Shown piece after piece: positions 10,204 through 22,660 of a stretch of 64,000 bases of DNA; the first letter of the stretch is position 1; every line of letters starts with the position of its first letter. Source of the DNA: Alopecurus myosuroides (taxonomy: Eukaryota; Streptophyta; Magnoliopsida; Poales; Poaceae); assembly GCA_028641055.1 (NCBI GenBank), contig JAPCYS010000656.1:398684-462683 (forward strand), in the 5' to 3' direction. Under the pieces are notes generated by a model. It was not told the origin of the DNA and made no database searches. It worked only from the letters and a program-made list of their open reading frames with translations. Both the position numbers and the translations under genes were made by a program.

Positions 10204-12242
10204 CTAGGGTCTTCCTTGGGCCTAACCTGACACAACCAAGCAGTTATTTCTACTTTTCTACCCCCTTCCGACTCTCGTAGATGGGGCAGAACGACAGTTC
10301 CGTCTTTTTCCCCATCGGGGCTATGGTTTCTCCGCAGGGGGATCCGGATCGTCTGAATGCCACCAAATCCCATGGTATATCATACCATGTGTGTTAGAGT
10401 GTGTCATGTGTCTGGGATGCCCAAGAGTCCCTCTCTATCTGTGTTAGGGCTTCACCGGCCTCAGATTCTCTCTAGTGGGTTCCAGGACTACTTAGATCCC
10501 GAAACTCCCGGATTTTACGGAACTAGGGGAATCTTGCCAAGAGGTGGACCCTAACATTTTCTTTGGTGTTCCTTGGGCCTAACCTAACACAGCCAAACTG
10601 TTGGTTCCACTTTTCTACCCCCTTTCGGCTCACGTAGAGGGTCCAGAACGGCAGTTCCGCCTTTTTCCCCAGCGGGGCTATGCACGGTTTTTCCGGAGGG
10701 GGGCTCCGGATCGTACGAATGCCACCAAATCCCATGGTATGACATACCATGTGTGCTAGAGTGTGTCACGGTCTTGTATACCCGAGATTACCTCGCTCTC
10801 TGTGTTAGGGCTTCACCGGCGACGGATTCTCTCTGGCGTGTTCCAGGACTACTTATAGCCCGAAACTCTCGGATCCGACTTAGCTAGGGGAATCTTGCCA
10901 AGAGGTGGGCCCTACCATTGTATTGGGTGTTCCTTCGGCCTAACCTAACACAACCAATAAATTGGTTCCACTTTGCTACCCCCTTCAGGCTCATGTAGAT
11001 GGGGCAGAACGACAATTCCGTCTTTTTCCCAACGGGGCTAGCTATGGTTTATCCGGAGAGGGGGCTCCGGATTGTATGAATGCCACCAAATCCCATTACA
11101 CGCCACAACATGTGTGATAGAGTGTGGCATGGGTCTTGGATGCCCAAGATTCACCCGCTCTGTGTGTTAGGGTTTCACCGCTGTCGGATTCTCTCGCGGG
11201 TTCAAGGACTAATTAATGAGAGCCCAAAACGCCCGGGTGTGACGGAACTGGGGGAATGTTGCCAAGAGGTGTGCCCTACCATTATCTTGGGTGTTACTTG
11301 GGCCTAACCTAACACAACCAAATAGTTAGTTCCAATTTTCTACCCCTTCCGGCTCACGTAGATGGGGCAGAACGACAGTTCCGTCTTTTTCCCTAGCGGG
11401 GCTATGGTTTCTCCGGAGAGGTGGCTCCAGATCGTTTGAATGCCACCAAATCCCATTTGCTTTCCATACCATGTGTGCTAGAGTGTCGCATGGGTCTTGG
11501 ATGCCCAAGATTCCCTCGCTCTCTATGTTAGAGTTTCACCGGTGTCGTATTCTCTCTCGCGGGTTCCAGGACTAATTAATGAGAGCCCGAAACTCCCGAG
11601 TGTGTCGTAACTGGGAGAATCTTCCCAAGAGGTGGACCCTACAGTTATCTTGGGTCTTCCTTGGGCCTAACCTAACACAACCAAGCAGTTAGTTCCACTT
11701 TGTTACCCCTTCCGACTCTTGTAGATGGGGCAGAATGACAGTTCCGTCTTTTTCCCCATCGGGGCTATGGTTTCTCCGGAGGGGGCTCCGAATCGTCTGA
11801 ATGCCACCAAATCCCATGGTATACCATACCATGTGTGTTAGAGTGTGTCATGGGTCTGGGATGCCCAAGAGTCCCTCTCTCTCTGTGTTAGGGCTTCACC
11901 GGCCTCAGATTCTCTCTAGCGGGTTCCAGGACTACTTAGATCCCAAAACTCCCGGATTTTACGGAACTAGGGGCTATGCACGGTTTTTCCGGAGGGGGCT
12001 CTGGATCGTACGAATGCCACCAAATCCCATGGTGTGACATACCATGTGTGTTAGAGTGTGTCGTGGGTGTTAGGGCTCCACCGGCGTCAGATTCTCTTTG
12101 GCGGGTTCCAGGACTACTTAGAGCCCGACTTCTTTCTCTCCGTGTTTCTCTCTCGAATGTACATGCCCTATTGGCCCGAATCTCCCGGAGCGGAGAAACG
12201 GGAGGGAATCTTGTGAAGAGTTGGGTCATACTATTGTCTTAG
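10204..12242. repeat. Tandem array of ~361-bp units, right flank
   Basis: The landmark TTCCTTGGGCCTAACCT (or a one-base variant) occurs at 10212, 10569, 10930, 11294 and 11657, giving spacings of 357, 361, 364 and 363 bp. A sixth, rearranged unit has an internal deletion near 11970 and diverges after about 12120, where the array ends. Each unit includes a GGGGCAGAACGACAGTTCCG block and a TAGGGCTTCACCGG block. Small divergence between units argues for an old array. It is neither one of the known grass satellites I recognise nor obviously coding. Confidence 0.9.
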
Positions 12243-12837
12243 GACTTTCTAGTGTCCACCCTAACACATCCAAGCAAGTAGATAATCATTTATAAAAAAA
12301 GCACGATATCACTAAATAATCAACACAATTCAGATAAGCTTGGTTTTCAAAAAATTGAATCTGCATTTTGTCTCTCAAAAAAATCGGGGAAATTGTTTTT
12401 ATTCTGTCAGATCAAATGGATGGAGTATTTTGTGGTTAAGTTATTATTATTTTGTATTAGTTGTTTTTCTTTCCATTTCAAATTATTTTTCTTCTCTTTT
12501 GTAAAATGTTTTCGGCAACTGGTGCCAGGATGGCCCTTTATTGCACGGGAGACACAGCGTCGACCCCTTCGGGAAGGCGCGCCCTTTAATTGCACTCACC
12601 TTCCCCTCTCTCTCTTCTAGTCATATCACTCGCTCTATCTCTCTCACCGCCTTCCTGAGCTTTCCCTATCTCCGTCGGCGGGTTTTCTTCCGCCGGGACA
12701 TCGATAGCACCACGACGACCATCCTCGGCGGGAAACAAAGGCCAAACCTCCTCTTCCTCCCTGGGCAGGCAGGATCTTCATCGGCTTTTTTTCAGATCAC
12801 CGCGTGCGTCGTCCCGTCCTCTTCGAGGGCTTTGGCA
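12243..12837 (+). promoter_or_regulatory. Presumed promoter and 5' UTR of the B3 gene
   Basis: An AT-rich stretch (12280-12520) changes abruptly to GC-rich, pyrimidine-rich leader sequence (12590-12660, CTCTCTCT type) ahead of an ATG at 12838. This is the usual composition of a grass promoter and 5' UTR. No clear TATA box was found. No other gene is seen here. Confidence 0.45.
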
Positions 12838-15800
12838 ATGGCGGTAAGATGATATCTAACCCTCTTATCCCTTGTATGTATCGTAGATCTGTAGATTGAG
12901 CTCGATTTTTCTGCGTAGCACGACATGCACGGTAGATCTACATGTTTTTACTGTTCATTCTGCGTCTCTGCTTCGTATTTTCTCCCATAAATGTGGTTTT
13001 GTTCTATGGCTTAGGTTTGGGATATCCGGCACGCTTAGTTCATCTATTTCCACCATGATTTCGATAGGTTATGGTTTAATTCCGTACCCGATTTGGGTGC
13101 TTCAGTTAGATTAGGATTAGATTTGGGTTTTTTTGGTTTCACGGCTTAGATTTGGTATTTTTGCAAGGTTATTTCGATTTTCGCCAATTATTAACACTTT
13201 GACTAATGATTTACCAAGGCCAGGTGCTAGTAGTGACTATACTTGTTGTACTTAGAAATTCTGAGGTCAGATACATTTTTTCTGTGCATTTTCCATTGTT
13301 CCACCTGTTTTTCTTTTGTGTATCCTAATTTATCAATATGATGAATGTCCTCCTAGTTATATGCCGATGATTAAACTAGGCCATGGTAAAGGCAAAGAGA
13401 GTGTCTAAAATACCTTGTAGTGTATACTATTTGAGTATTTGTATTCGTATATGCTATTTTAGGCACTCTCTTGGCCTTGGTTTGTATGACAATGATATAT
13501 GAGGCTCGTATTACATTTGTTTCTATTGTTCCACTTTTCTTTGACTTGAATGTCCTCCTAGTTATATGCCGATTATTAAACTAGGCCACGGTAAAGGCAA
13601 AAAGAGTGTCTATAATACCTTGTAGTGTATATAATTTGAGTATTTGTATTCGTATATGCTATTATAGGCACTCGCTTGGCCTTGGTTTGTATGGAAATGA
13701 TATATGATGCTCGTATTACATTTGTTTCTATTGTTCAACTTTTCTTTGCCATTAATGTCCTCCTTTTTATATGCCGATGATTTAAACTAGGCCATGGTAA
13801 AGGCAAACAGAGGGCTACAATACCTTGTAGTGTATACAATTTGAGTATTTGTATTCGTACATGCTATTGAAGTTCTCTTGTTGCATTTTTTTGCATGGCA
13901 ATGATATATGAGGCTCGTATTACGTTTGCTTCTATTGTTTCACTTTTCTTTGCCTTGAATGTCCTCCTTGTTATATGTCGATGATTAAAACTAGGACATG
14001 GTAAAGGCAAAGAGAGTGTCTACAATACCTTGTAGTGTATATAATTTGTGTATTTGCATTCGTACATGCTATTGTAGTTACTTCTTTTTGCCTTGGTTTG
14101 CATGGCAATGATATATGAGGCTCGTTTTACATTAGTTTCCATTGTTCCACTTTTCTTTGCCTTGAATGTCCTCCTTTTTATATGCCGATGATTTAAACTA
14201 GGCCATGGTAAAGGTAAACAGAGTGTCTACAATAGCTTGTAGTTTATACAATTTGAGTATTTGTATCCGTACATGCTATTGTAGTTACTTCTTTTTGCCT
14301 TGGTTTGCATGGCAATTATATATGAGGCTCGTTTTATATTAGTTTCCATTGTTCCACTTTTCTTTGCCTTGAATGTCCTCCTTGTTATATGCCGATGATT
14401 TAAACTAGGCCATGGTAAAGGTAAACAGAGTGTCTACAATACCTTGTAGTTTATACGATTTCGTATCCGTACATGCTATTGTAGTTACTTCTTTTTGCCT
14501 TGGTTTGCATGGCAATTATATATGAGGCTCGTTTTATATTAGTTTCCATTGTTCCACTTTTCTTTGCCTTGAATGTCCTCCTTGTTATATGCCGATGATT
14601 AAACTAGGCCATGGTAAAGGGAAAGAGAGTGTCTATAATACCTTGTAGTGTATACGATTTGAGTATTTGTATTCGTACATGCTATTATAGGCACTTATTT
14701 GCCCTTGGTTTGCATGGAAATGATATATGAGGCTCGTTTTACATTTGTTTCCATTGTTCCACTTTTCTTTGCCTTCAATGTCCTCCTTGTTATATGCCGA
14801 TGATTTAAACTAGGCCATGGTAAAGGCAAACAGAGGGCTACAATACCTTGTAGTGTATACAATTTGAGTATTTGTATTCATACATGCTATTGATGCTCTC
14901 TTGTTGCCTTTGCTTGCATGGCAATGATATATGAGGCTCGTATTACATTTGTTTCCATTGTTCCACTTTTCTTTGCCTTGAATGTCCTCCTTGTTATATG
15001 TCGATGATTTAAACTAGGCCATTGTAAAGGGAAAGAGAGTGTCTATAATACCTTGTAGTGTATACAATTTGATTATCTGTATTCGTACATGCTATTATAA
15101 GCACTCCTTTTGCCCTTGGTTTGCATGGCAATGATATATGAGGCTCGTATTACATTTGTTTCCATTGTTCCACTTTTCTTTGCCTTGAATGTCCTCGTTA
15201 TATGACGATGATTTAAACTAGGCCATGGCAAAGGCAAAGAGAGTGTCTATAGTACCTTGTAGTGTATACAATTTGAGTATTTGTATTCGTACATGCTATT
15301 ATAAGCACTCTTTTTTCCCTTGGTTTGCAAGCCATGATAAATGCTAGGAGATCAGATACAATACGTGGCAGTGATACAAGGCCACGTCTTGTATTAGTTC
15401 CTGATATTGGGTTCGTTCTTCTAGCGAGTGTTGGCAATGTGTTTATTAGGCTCGTTTTACACTTTTTTGCATTGTTCCATATGTGTTTATTCTGACTGCA
15501 TGTTACAATAAATTCTAGGGATGCCCTTTAGTGCATGATCACCTATGTGTTTATGAGGCTTGTTATCACTATGCACAATTTATGATCTGATTTGGTCAAT
15601 GATGATGGCTTTGACACATGCATATTTGGCTGATGCCTCACTGTCTCCACCACATGGCCAGCATAAGTAAGAACCAGACACAAATAGATGTGCCATGTCT
15701 TTGCTTTTGCTGGCCCACCTGGTGTAGCAAAGTTGTGTCTGCTTGTTGTGTCTCTATGTTCCTTGATGCCAATGAGTACAGAGCTGTGGCTATAGATGTT

Positions 15801-17199
15801 GTTTTGAATGTGCATGATCCCTTTAAGTCGATGATTAAAATGTGTCACCATATCATTGCAATGGGGGTTCCATATTATCTTGTGCAATGTACAAGCACAT
15901 TCATTGTGCATTGCTCTTGGTACTGTAGACTTACTTCTTGGATAAACATGGTTGTGCTTTTATTACGAGGCATTACCAGTTGTTCGTAGTTCGGCCCCAG
16001 TTTTACATAAATGTCTTCATTAAAGAATTGTTCCTTTTTAGAACCAATCTGCTTATATGCATATTTTGTAATTTCTGCTTCTTTTTTGCTTGATTAACAG
16101 GGTATTCCATGCCCTGTATGCAAGAATAATTGCCCAAATGTTGATCCTTCTGCATCCAAGTTCGGTGTTGCTGTACAAGAGTGTCACCTCAAGTCAGTGG
16201 TAAGAAAACAATTCTTCTTCATACACTTGTATTATGTTTTGTGTTTCTATTACAATATCTAATTTCCATGTTTGTTTTTATTTCTGATGCACAGGTTGTA
16301 CCATGCACTGCTCGGATAGCATTCAACAAGTTAGTAGGCGAGCGTGTGCTATTTAGTTCCCATGGCAGGAAGTACACCTTTCGTGTGTCAAAAGAACAGA
16401 GCAAGACCCGTTTGCATGGGACACAATGGGATCGGTTCATCGAGGAAAAGAACATCTCCGTGGGAGACATACTAGTGTTTTCCATGATACCAAGGCCCAC
16501 TATCTACGTTGTTATTATTGGCGACTCCCAAGATGACTCACTTTGAATTTCAAGCGAAGATGACTCAGTTTCAAGCGAAGATGACTCAATTTGGAGTGTA
16601 GATGGCAGTTCTGATGATGAGATGCATGATGAGGATTCTAGCAATTCTTATGATGAGGTCCATGATAAGGATTCTGACAATTCTGCTGATGAGAGGCATG
16701 ATGATGCCAACATCGTATATGCCCAAAGAGCCAATCTCGACAATCACGAGAAGAACCGCCTGGCCCGGCTTCTACCCCTTGGACTCTATGTTGGGCTTCC
16801 TTTTGTGACTCGTTTCATGGTCACAAACTTGCAGCACTATATTATGGTACGTATCTATAAGACGCCCTCCTCTTTTTGCAAGTAAATTTTCAAGAACCAT
16901 GAGAAGGTCTGCTAATATGGTATGTTATCTTTCATGCTTAGAAACTACCGAAGTTGATAGTTGAACACGCTGGCCTGGGGAATCATGGCACAGTTGGCAT
17001 ACGACTTAGAGAAGAAGAGCATGTCACCGCCGTTATTTACAACAAGAAAACCGACGACCGCATTATCATCGACAACCTGGTGTGGATGGTTTTCGTCCAA
17101 GGCAATAATTTTCATAATCGGTAACCTGTTTTTGATCATTGTGAGGGACACCGATGACCCCAGGTTGGAGGCGGTCATTGAGATGGTGGTGATATAGAA
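12838..17199 (+). pseudogene. Two-domain B3 DNA-binding gene with premature stop
   Basis: Exon 1 codes only Met-Ala (12838-12843) and ends at a GTAAGA donor; exons 16101-16199 and 16295-16546 continue in phase, all with GT-AG borders. The first product would be 118 residues: a short Cys-rich segment (CPVCKNNCPNV) and a B3-like domain with TFRVSKEQSKTRLHGTQWDR and ISVGDILVFSM. A TGA at 16544-16546 ends it. The same frame then stays open through an acidic repeat (SSEDDSVSSEDDS) and a second B3-like region in 16547-16846 and 16942-17124. Beyond a one-base frame slip near 17121 the B3 C-terminus continues as LFLIIVRDTDDPRLEAVIEM to about 17199. B3 proteins bind DNA in the nucleus. The stop plus the slip point to a decaying two-B3 (REM-like) gene; a short functional protein is the alternative. 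Confidence 0.68.
13290..15345. repeat. Intronic tandem array, ten ~205-bp units
   Basis: The landmark AATGTCC (usually GAATGTCCTCC) occurs at 13344, 13549, 13754, 13958, 14165, 14372, 14572, 14777, 14981 and 15188, with spacings of 200-207 bp. Units share a TATATGCCGATGATT block, an AAACTAGGCCATGGTAAAGG block, ACCTTGTAGTGTATA and ATATATGAGGCTCGT. The array fills most of the 3.2-kb first intron of the B3 gene. It contains no ORF. Confidence 0.93.
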
Positions 17200-17683
17200 C
17201 CGGAGCAAATGATAGGCCTTGGGGGTGAAGAGACTAGGCTGCTGCGGAGCTAGGCCTATGAACTTCTTATTTTGTCTGGCTGGATTGTAATTTTGTTTGT
17301 TTCCTGGAGTTGTTAAGGTCTAGTTTGTTTCGTGAACTTCTAAGGTATATTATCGCTTGTAGATCCCTCATGCTAAAACCCAAGTAAAGATCAAATCGCT
17401 AATAGCTGCTAAAACCTCGAGTTTAGATCAAATCCCTCGTGCTGGTAGATCGTGCAACTCATCACTGCAGAACTCAACAAAAGCCTGGAAAGCCAACGGT
17501 CACTGAACTTCTCGACCTCGTCTCTATCGCATAAAGACGACCGAGCACGGGACACGCAACCTACCTTCTACGTCGCCGCCACAGCCCCCCGACCTCCCCA
17601 CTCACTATCGGCGCTGATTACTGCATGCCGCCATAGCCCCCCCTCCCCCGACCTCCCCCTCACTCTCGTCGTTGATCCACCCG

Positions 17684-18227
17684 ATGGCGCCGCACGTGAG
17701 AAGCAGCACCGGCTTCCGAGGTGTGCAGTTGCGGCCGTCCGGGCGCTGGTCCGCGGAGATCACACACAACGGCGTGCGGTGGTGGATGGGCACCTTCGAC
17801 ACGCCCGAGCTCGCCGCCCGCGCATTCGACGTGGTGGTGTGGCGGTTCGGCCGCCCGCACGTCAAGCTCATCTTCCGGGACGTCGAGAGCATGGAAGTTG
17901 CCGAGTTCCTCGCCCTGGATCTGAGGATTGTGACCCGCAAGGAGGAGCAGGAGAACCTCCGTGCGTTCATGCAGCTACGCATCCGTCGGGATGACGAGGC
18001 CACAATGGAGAGTTCCGCCGTGATCACCCAACTCTGGTACAGGCGCAGTTGCGGCTAGACGCTCAGAGAGACGCGAAGATGCGAGCTCGTACATCCCGGG
18101 GGATGTTGGCCCCTCCACCATCGTCGTCTCATCGTCGGATGAGGATATGGACGACGCATTCTGGGAGAGCCTTATGCAGGACTCCGATGACGACGAACTT
18201 GACGACGCATTCTGGGATGATGTGTAG
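17684..18227 (+). pseudogene. AP2/ERF-like single-domain gene, frameshifted
   Basis: The ATG at 17684 opens a frame with one AP2 domain near the N-terminus: STGFRGVQLRPSGRWSAEIT, then GTFDTPELAARAFDVVVWRF and a terminal LIFRDV. AP2/ERF domains bind DNA in the nucleus. The frame stops at 18058, but the next phase, entered by a one-base shift near 18040, continues to TAG at 18225-18227 with an acidic tail (SSSDEDMDDAFWESLMQDSD, DDELDDAFWDDV). An AP2 domain followed by acidic FW-containing repeats resembles a group of AP2-like genes that is very numerous in large grass genomes. The related pseudogene at 33668-34310 has the same layout. The shift suggests a pseudogene, although translation to 18058 alone would still give the domain. 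Confidence 0.72.
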
Positions 18228-18593
18228 TAATTTAGAGTGTGGAAGATGTTGAAAACGTGTCAAAATAATCAAAATTTTGACGTTTTATGTGTTCGTTGCA
18301 GTTTCAACATTTCTTCCTTCTTATTTTGGGCTGCAACTGTAGTAGGATAATTATGGGCTACGGAGTGCTATAAGGCCCAATAAAAATGGCCTGACAGGAG
18401 AGGGCCCAAGAAAGTGGCATCATGGCCCAAGTCTGGAAACAACCGCTCTTCCACTCACAACAGTAACCCTGACATGCGGCACGCCACGCGTTCGTCACGA
18501 TATTGTGAACGTGAAACGTGTCGCTTTAGTTCTGGCGGCCAGTTATTGCTCCGTCGTGCATGCGGCTCCGCCGTTGTACTCCCCCTCCCAGTG

Positions 18594-18601
18594 TATAAAT
18601 A
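18594..18601 (+). promoter_or_regulatory. TATA box upstream of the small coiled-coil gene
   Basis: TATAAATA in GC-rich surroundings, about 100 bp ahead of an ATG at 18699. A CT-rich leader (TCTGCCTCACCGCCTCCCC) lies between them, as expected for a plant core promoter. Confidence 0.6.
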
Positions 18602-18698
18602 GATGCACTCTTCAGTTCATCCTCTATCTGCCTCACCGCCTCCCCTCAAGCGAAAACCCTTTGACGTAGTAGCTGCTCGAGCGTTCCTCCAGGCGGCC

Positions 18699-19307
18699 AT
18701 GGCTCCACCGGCGAAGCGGTCGGCTTCCCTCATGTAGGTTCCATTTCCGTTCACGTACTTCTGATCCGTTTCTGGATTTCTCGTGATTTCGTCTTTCTTA
18801 AATCCGTTTCTGAATTCCTCGTGATTTCATCTTTCTTAGATCCATTTCGCCTTTTAGATTAACATAACTTCCTATCATGCAACTATCTACATGACACATG
18901 AACCCGAGCAGAGGGTCATCTTCGCCGCTCTGGCGGAGAGGGTAACCATCCTAGAAGCTAAGCTTGAGAAGGCCTTGAATCTCGCCTACGAAAATCTCAA
19001 GAAGGCTCACGATGCCAGGTTGGAGCAGGGCGAAGCTTCCCTCGTAGAGTATCGGAAGTTGATAGATGATATGTCGAAGATGATGGCCAGCAACCTCGAA
19101 CTGACCTCGTAGGTTGGGGAACTGAAGATCGGTTTAGCCCTGGCAGAGCAGAAAACTCTGATCGCTCTCCTCGCAGCTATGAGGCCCCAGGAAAGGGAGG
19201 ATCCAGTGCCATCGGAGGAGCTGTCGGCCTCCTACTACTGCCCCTGTGCTTCTGATGTTCTGTTTAGATCGACAATCTCGTTGGTTGTATTGGATCGTTT
19301 CTATTAA
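18699..19307 (+). pseudogene. Small coiled-coil gene with in-frame stop
   Basis: After the TATA box, an ATG at 18699 begins MAPPAKRSASLM and meets a possible donor (CAT/GTAGGT). A second open stretch starts at 18891 (MTHEPEQRVIFAALAERV) and is strongly helical and charged (LEAKLEKALNLAYENLKKAH), i.e. a coiled coil. TAG at 19110-19112 interrupts it, after which the same frame stays open to TAA at 19305 (VGELKIGLALAEQKTLIALL). No splice that joins the two parts in frame could be established. The family is not recognised. It is best read as a decayed small gene; a 74-residue peptide from 18891 is the other option. Confidence 0.4.
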
Positions 19308-22300
19308 TATGTAGTCTATGTTTATTTTCTTTAGATAATTCGAGTTCACAATATGGAGAAATAGATGATAGAAGTTTCGACGGATCTAAGTAATAAATTA
19401 GAAGGGTTAGATCATACTAATGCCGATGCAAAAACATATACCAAACAGATAATTCGATTTCACAATATGGACAAATAAATGTCAGAAATGAAAAGGGATA
19501 CATTTGACTAATCTGCGACGTTCTCGTGGAACAAAACTCGCCTCCAACTGGGCCTATTGGGCCGGGAACAAAAATCTGCGACGGAAAATATAAGAAACGT
19601 CGAGATCGACCGCAAAGTCGAGAGCAAATTCCACTTTTCAGCCATCCGCGACGGAAACCACACGACGTTATCAAAACGTTCCGTTCAAAACGTCCCTGAT
19701 CGCGCGGAATTTGGTAGTGCTACCTCACCGGCCTCAATTGCGGCCACCTCATCGGGAGCCTATAAAATGGGACCCTCCCATGACGAGAACCCCTACACCG
19801 AGCTGGCAGTAGCTCCCTCCCCTTCCCTCTCTAGTCCCAGGCCAATGCGAGTGCCAAAAGTGCTAGCGACGAGCTCTCGGCCGCCGCTTTGCCTCTGCCC
19901 GATTCGCCACCATAGAAGGTTGCCGTCCTCTAGCCGCCCCCAATCCTGCAATCCAAACCATGAGGAAGCCGTAGCCGCAAACCCCAGCCCTCCCCGTGGC
20001 CTAGAACCTTCCCGCCATGATAACCCTCGTTCTTCTCTGGCATACATGCATGGCACCGCCGCTGTGGGTCACAACGGGGCAAACGACCACCACCCTAGAT
20101 CCGTCATGCCACGCTGAGTCCATGGTTGTCCTTGCTCCCCCCCCCAAGTGGCCGCCGTCGACGACGTCGTGCCAGGGAGCTCGCCGGAGAGGGCGAAACC
20201 CTAGCTCCCTGACACGTGCGCGGTACAGGATCCGCTAGCAGGTGGGCCACCCCTGGTATGTTGTCAGTTTGACTTTGGTCTCCCGCTATTTCCTATTTTT
20301 GTTTTTCTGTTTATTTTGAGAAGAAAAAACAGATTTTGAGGGAAATTTTGAAAAGCTATATCTGTTAAAATAATGATCCAAATGAGATGCATATTTTTTT
20401 GCACTGGCCTTGTTTTCAAAAACTCTATCAAATGACAATGGCCAAATTTCAATTTGAATTTTATTTTGTGGTCCTTTATTAAATACCATTTGGAGTGTTT
20501 TTAATGACTTTTAAATTGTTTTTATAGATCAAAATCCCCCATTTGAAGTTGAAGGTTAAACCCCTGTTGAAGACAAGCCCTCAACCCTCAACCATTCAGT
20601 TTCCAAGATGGAAATGATTTTATTTGAATTTATTTTCTTGTGAAACGATAGAATGCATGACATGTTTCATAATATGACTTGTTCTTATCAGAGAGAAACC
20701 ATGCCCTCCCCATATCCTCGTTGAAATGGTGCATTAAGGCAGCATGCGAGTCCCTCTTGTTTGTCATCTTGGGTGAAACCATGCAACCCTTCACTTTTCC
20801 AAAACGAAACGGCGGAGTGCCGTGAAGTGGGTGTCACTATTTGAATCTCGGTGATATTATGATATTATTGTGGACTAACATTTATTGTTGTCTTGATGTG
20901 AACGAGACCACCATGTTAAAACTTGACTAAAGAATAATCACCTCCCTTGATTTGATTGAGTCATTAGTGCCACTTCCAAGCACCGCCCGCATAACCACGC
21001 ATCGTCCGTATGGGCAAACCACAGCCAAATAGCCTGTCAAATCTCTTTTGATGCTACCCACTTGGCAAGTATAGTCGGTAGTGCATAGTTGTGGTTGGGG
21101 CTAGTCTCGCGAAGGTTCCGGAGCTAGGCGTTGCTCATGTGTTGGGACCGTGCCAAGTTCACTTCCTCATAGGACATGGCCTGAAGGGCAAGTCGATAGC
21201 TACATAGAGAGTGTTTTGGTAGTGTGAACGGTATGGGGATGTAGGCTTGTGCTGTCGCCGGAATGGTTTAGTACTTTGGTATCGGTGGTGCAATCTTATA
21301 TCTCAGCGTGTGGTTAAATATTGCAACCTCTCGAGAGTGTCAAACCTAAGTTCTAGTATTAATTGTTTCTCCAAGGAAACGGTGTTGGTTTAAGTCACAC
21401 TAGAGTCAGTCCGGTCATGGGAAAACTAAAATGTTGATGTTGAGCTGAGATACTAAGCAACCAGAGGTTGTCGTGGCTTGAGTAAGTCAAGTGCTAGACC
21501 ACCGTTGGTCATGTTGTGCTGAACCAAAGTTTGTTAGTGAGTGGTGAAAGATCGTCGAGTTGGGTATGAGACTTGTTCTCCGAATCCACTTAGGTAAGTA
21601 GGTAAGTTAAGTTCAACCGTTAAGCTTGGACTTGCAATCTAAATTCAGTACTTATGTCATGCCATATAGGAGTTGGTTACGCTTGTTCGTGATTTTAGGA
21701 CTTGCGAGTACATCCAATGTATTTACCTGGCTTCTTGGGTGGACATAACCTCCGTCCCCCGTTGCTAAGTACCCATTGTACGAGAACTACGATCCGCTAT
21801 ATAGGCAAAACCCCGTGTGGTTAGGCCCTTCATCATCACGTGCTCCCGTCATTCTGCTGCCGCACTCTGAAGAATACTAGTGTTGGATAAATAATATGCA
21901 TACTGTTGTGTACATCAGGGTGCAACTCTCGTTGTGTCACCCTCATTGTAATATCCCACCGGTTTGCGAAATCTTAATAAAGTTGTCGGTTATGTTTATG
22001 TTATAAAATTTTCATGTATACCGTGCTCCTGGGACTGATATGTGGGGTAACTTGATCCTTTGGATCGAGATGCCACATGTGGGCGTCACCATCACCTGCA
22101 CTGACATAGGTCGGGTTGCATCATTGGGTAAAAGGTAGACTCAAAGAGAAGCTCACTAACACAACCTCGATGATTCAATCGCCATGGTCGGACATTTACA
22201 TTTTACACTCACTTATTGAGCTTGCGCTCAGTGTCGTCTGTGCCATGCTAAGTCTTTAGGCTGCAAGCTGCGCCCGGAGTAGGGCCTCCAAATCTGGATC

Positions 22301-22449
22301 TGGGCCAAGAAGACGTCGAAGACGAGCCTCACGCCAGGACAACCCTTTACCGCCCCCCCCTACGACCATGGGACACAAGTAACACCGTCGCCATTTAGCT
22401 CATCGAAGAGCTGCCTGCCAAAGAAGGACATCCAGGACCACGAACCGAC
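19308..22449. other. 3.1 kb without a convincing gene
   Basis: A TATAAAA at 19761-19767 is followed by GC-rich sequence with short, overlapping frames on both strands (19557-20240), none with a recognisable domain. From 20260 the sequence is AT-rich and then mixed, with stops in all frames. The style (for example AATAAAGTTGTCGG near 21980) resembles decayed LTR-retrotransposon or untranslated sequence, but no LTR pair or target duplication was found. The outer CACTA element inserted at 22449. Confidence 0.5.
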
Positions 22450-22660
22450 CACTGGTGGAGAACAGGGCATTAACACCGGTTTGTAAAGGCCTTTGGACCC
22501 GGATACAAATCCGGTGCTACGTATCCGGGACTAAAGGCCCCCCCCCCTTTAGAACGGGTCTGTCACCAACCGGTGCTAAAGGCCTCCACGTGGGCGCCGA
22601 AGAGCGCGCGCAGGCGGAGGACCTTTAGAACCGGTTGGTAACACCAACCGGTCCTAAAGC
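22450..22660. repeat. Left terminal and subterminal repeats of outer CACTA
   Basis: Begins with CACTGGTGGAG and carries several copies in both orientations of a motif close to CCTTTAGnACCGGTTTGT and its complement ACCGGTnCTAAAG. Arrays of this kind bind the element-encoded transposition proteins in CACTA elements. Just inside (22709-22729) lie three TTTAGGG units and then an imperfect inverted repeat of GTGTTTCCG-type words to about 22890. Confidence 0.85.

Noticed and set aside
13290..15345. Considered a CRISPR-like or satellite array
   Set aside because: Units are contiguous without spacers, in a plant intron; it is an ordinary intronic tandem repeat.
19557..20117. A 186-codon plus-strand frame after a TATAAAA box region
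   Set aside because: The frame starts upstream of the TATA box, overlaps other frames on both strands and shows no domain.
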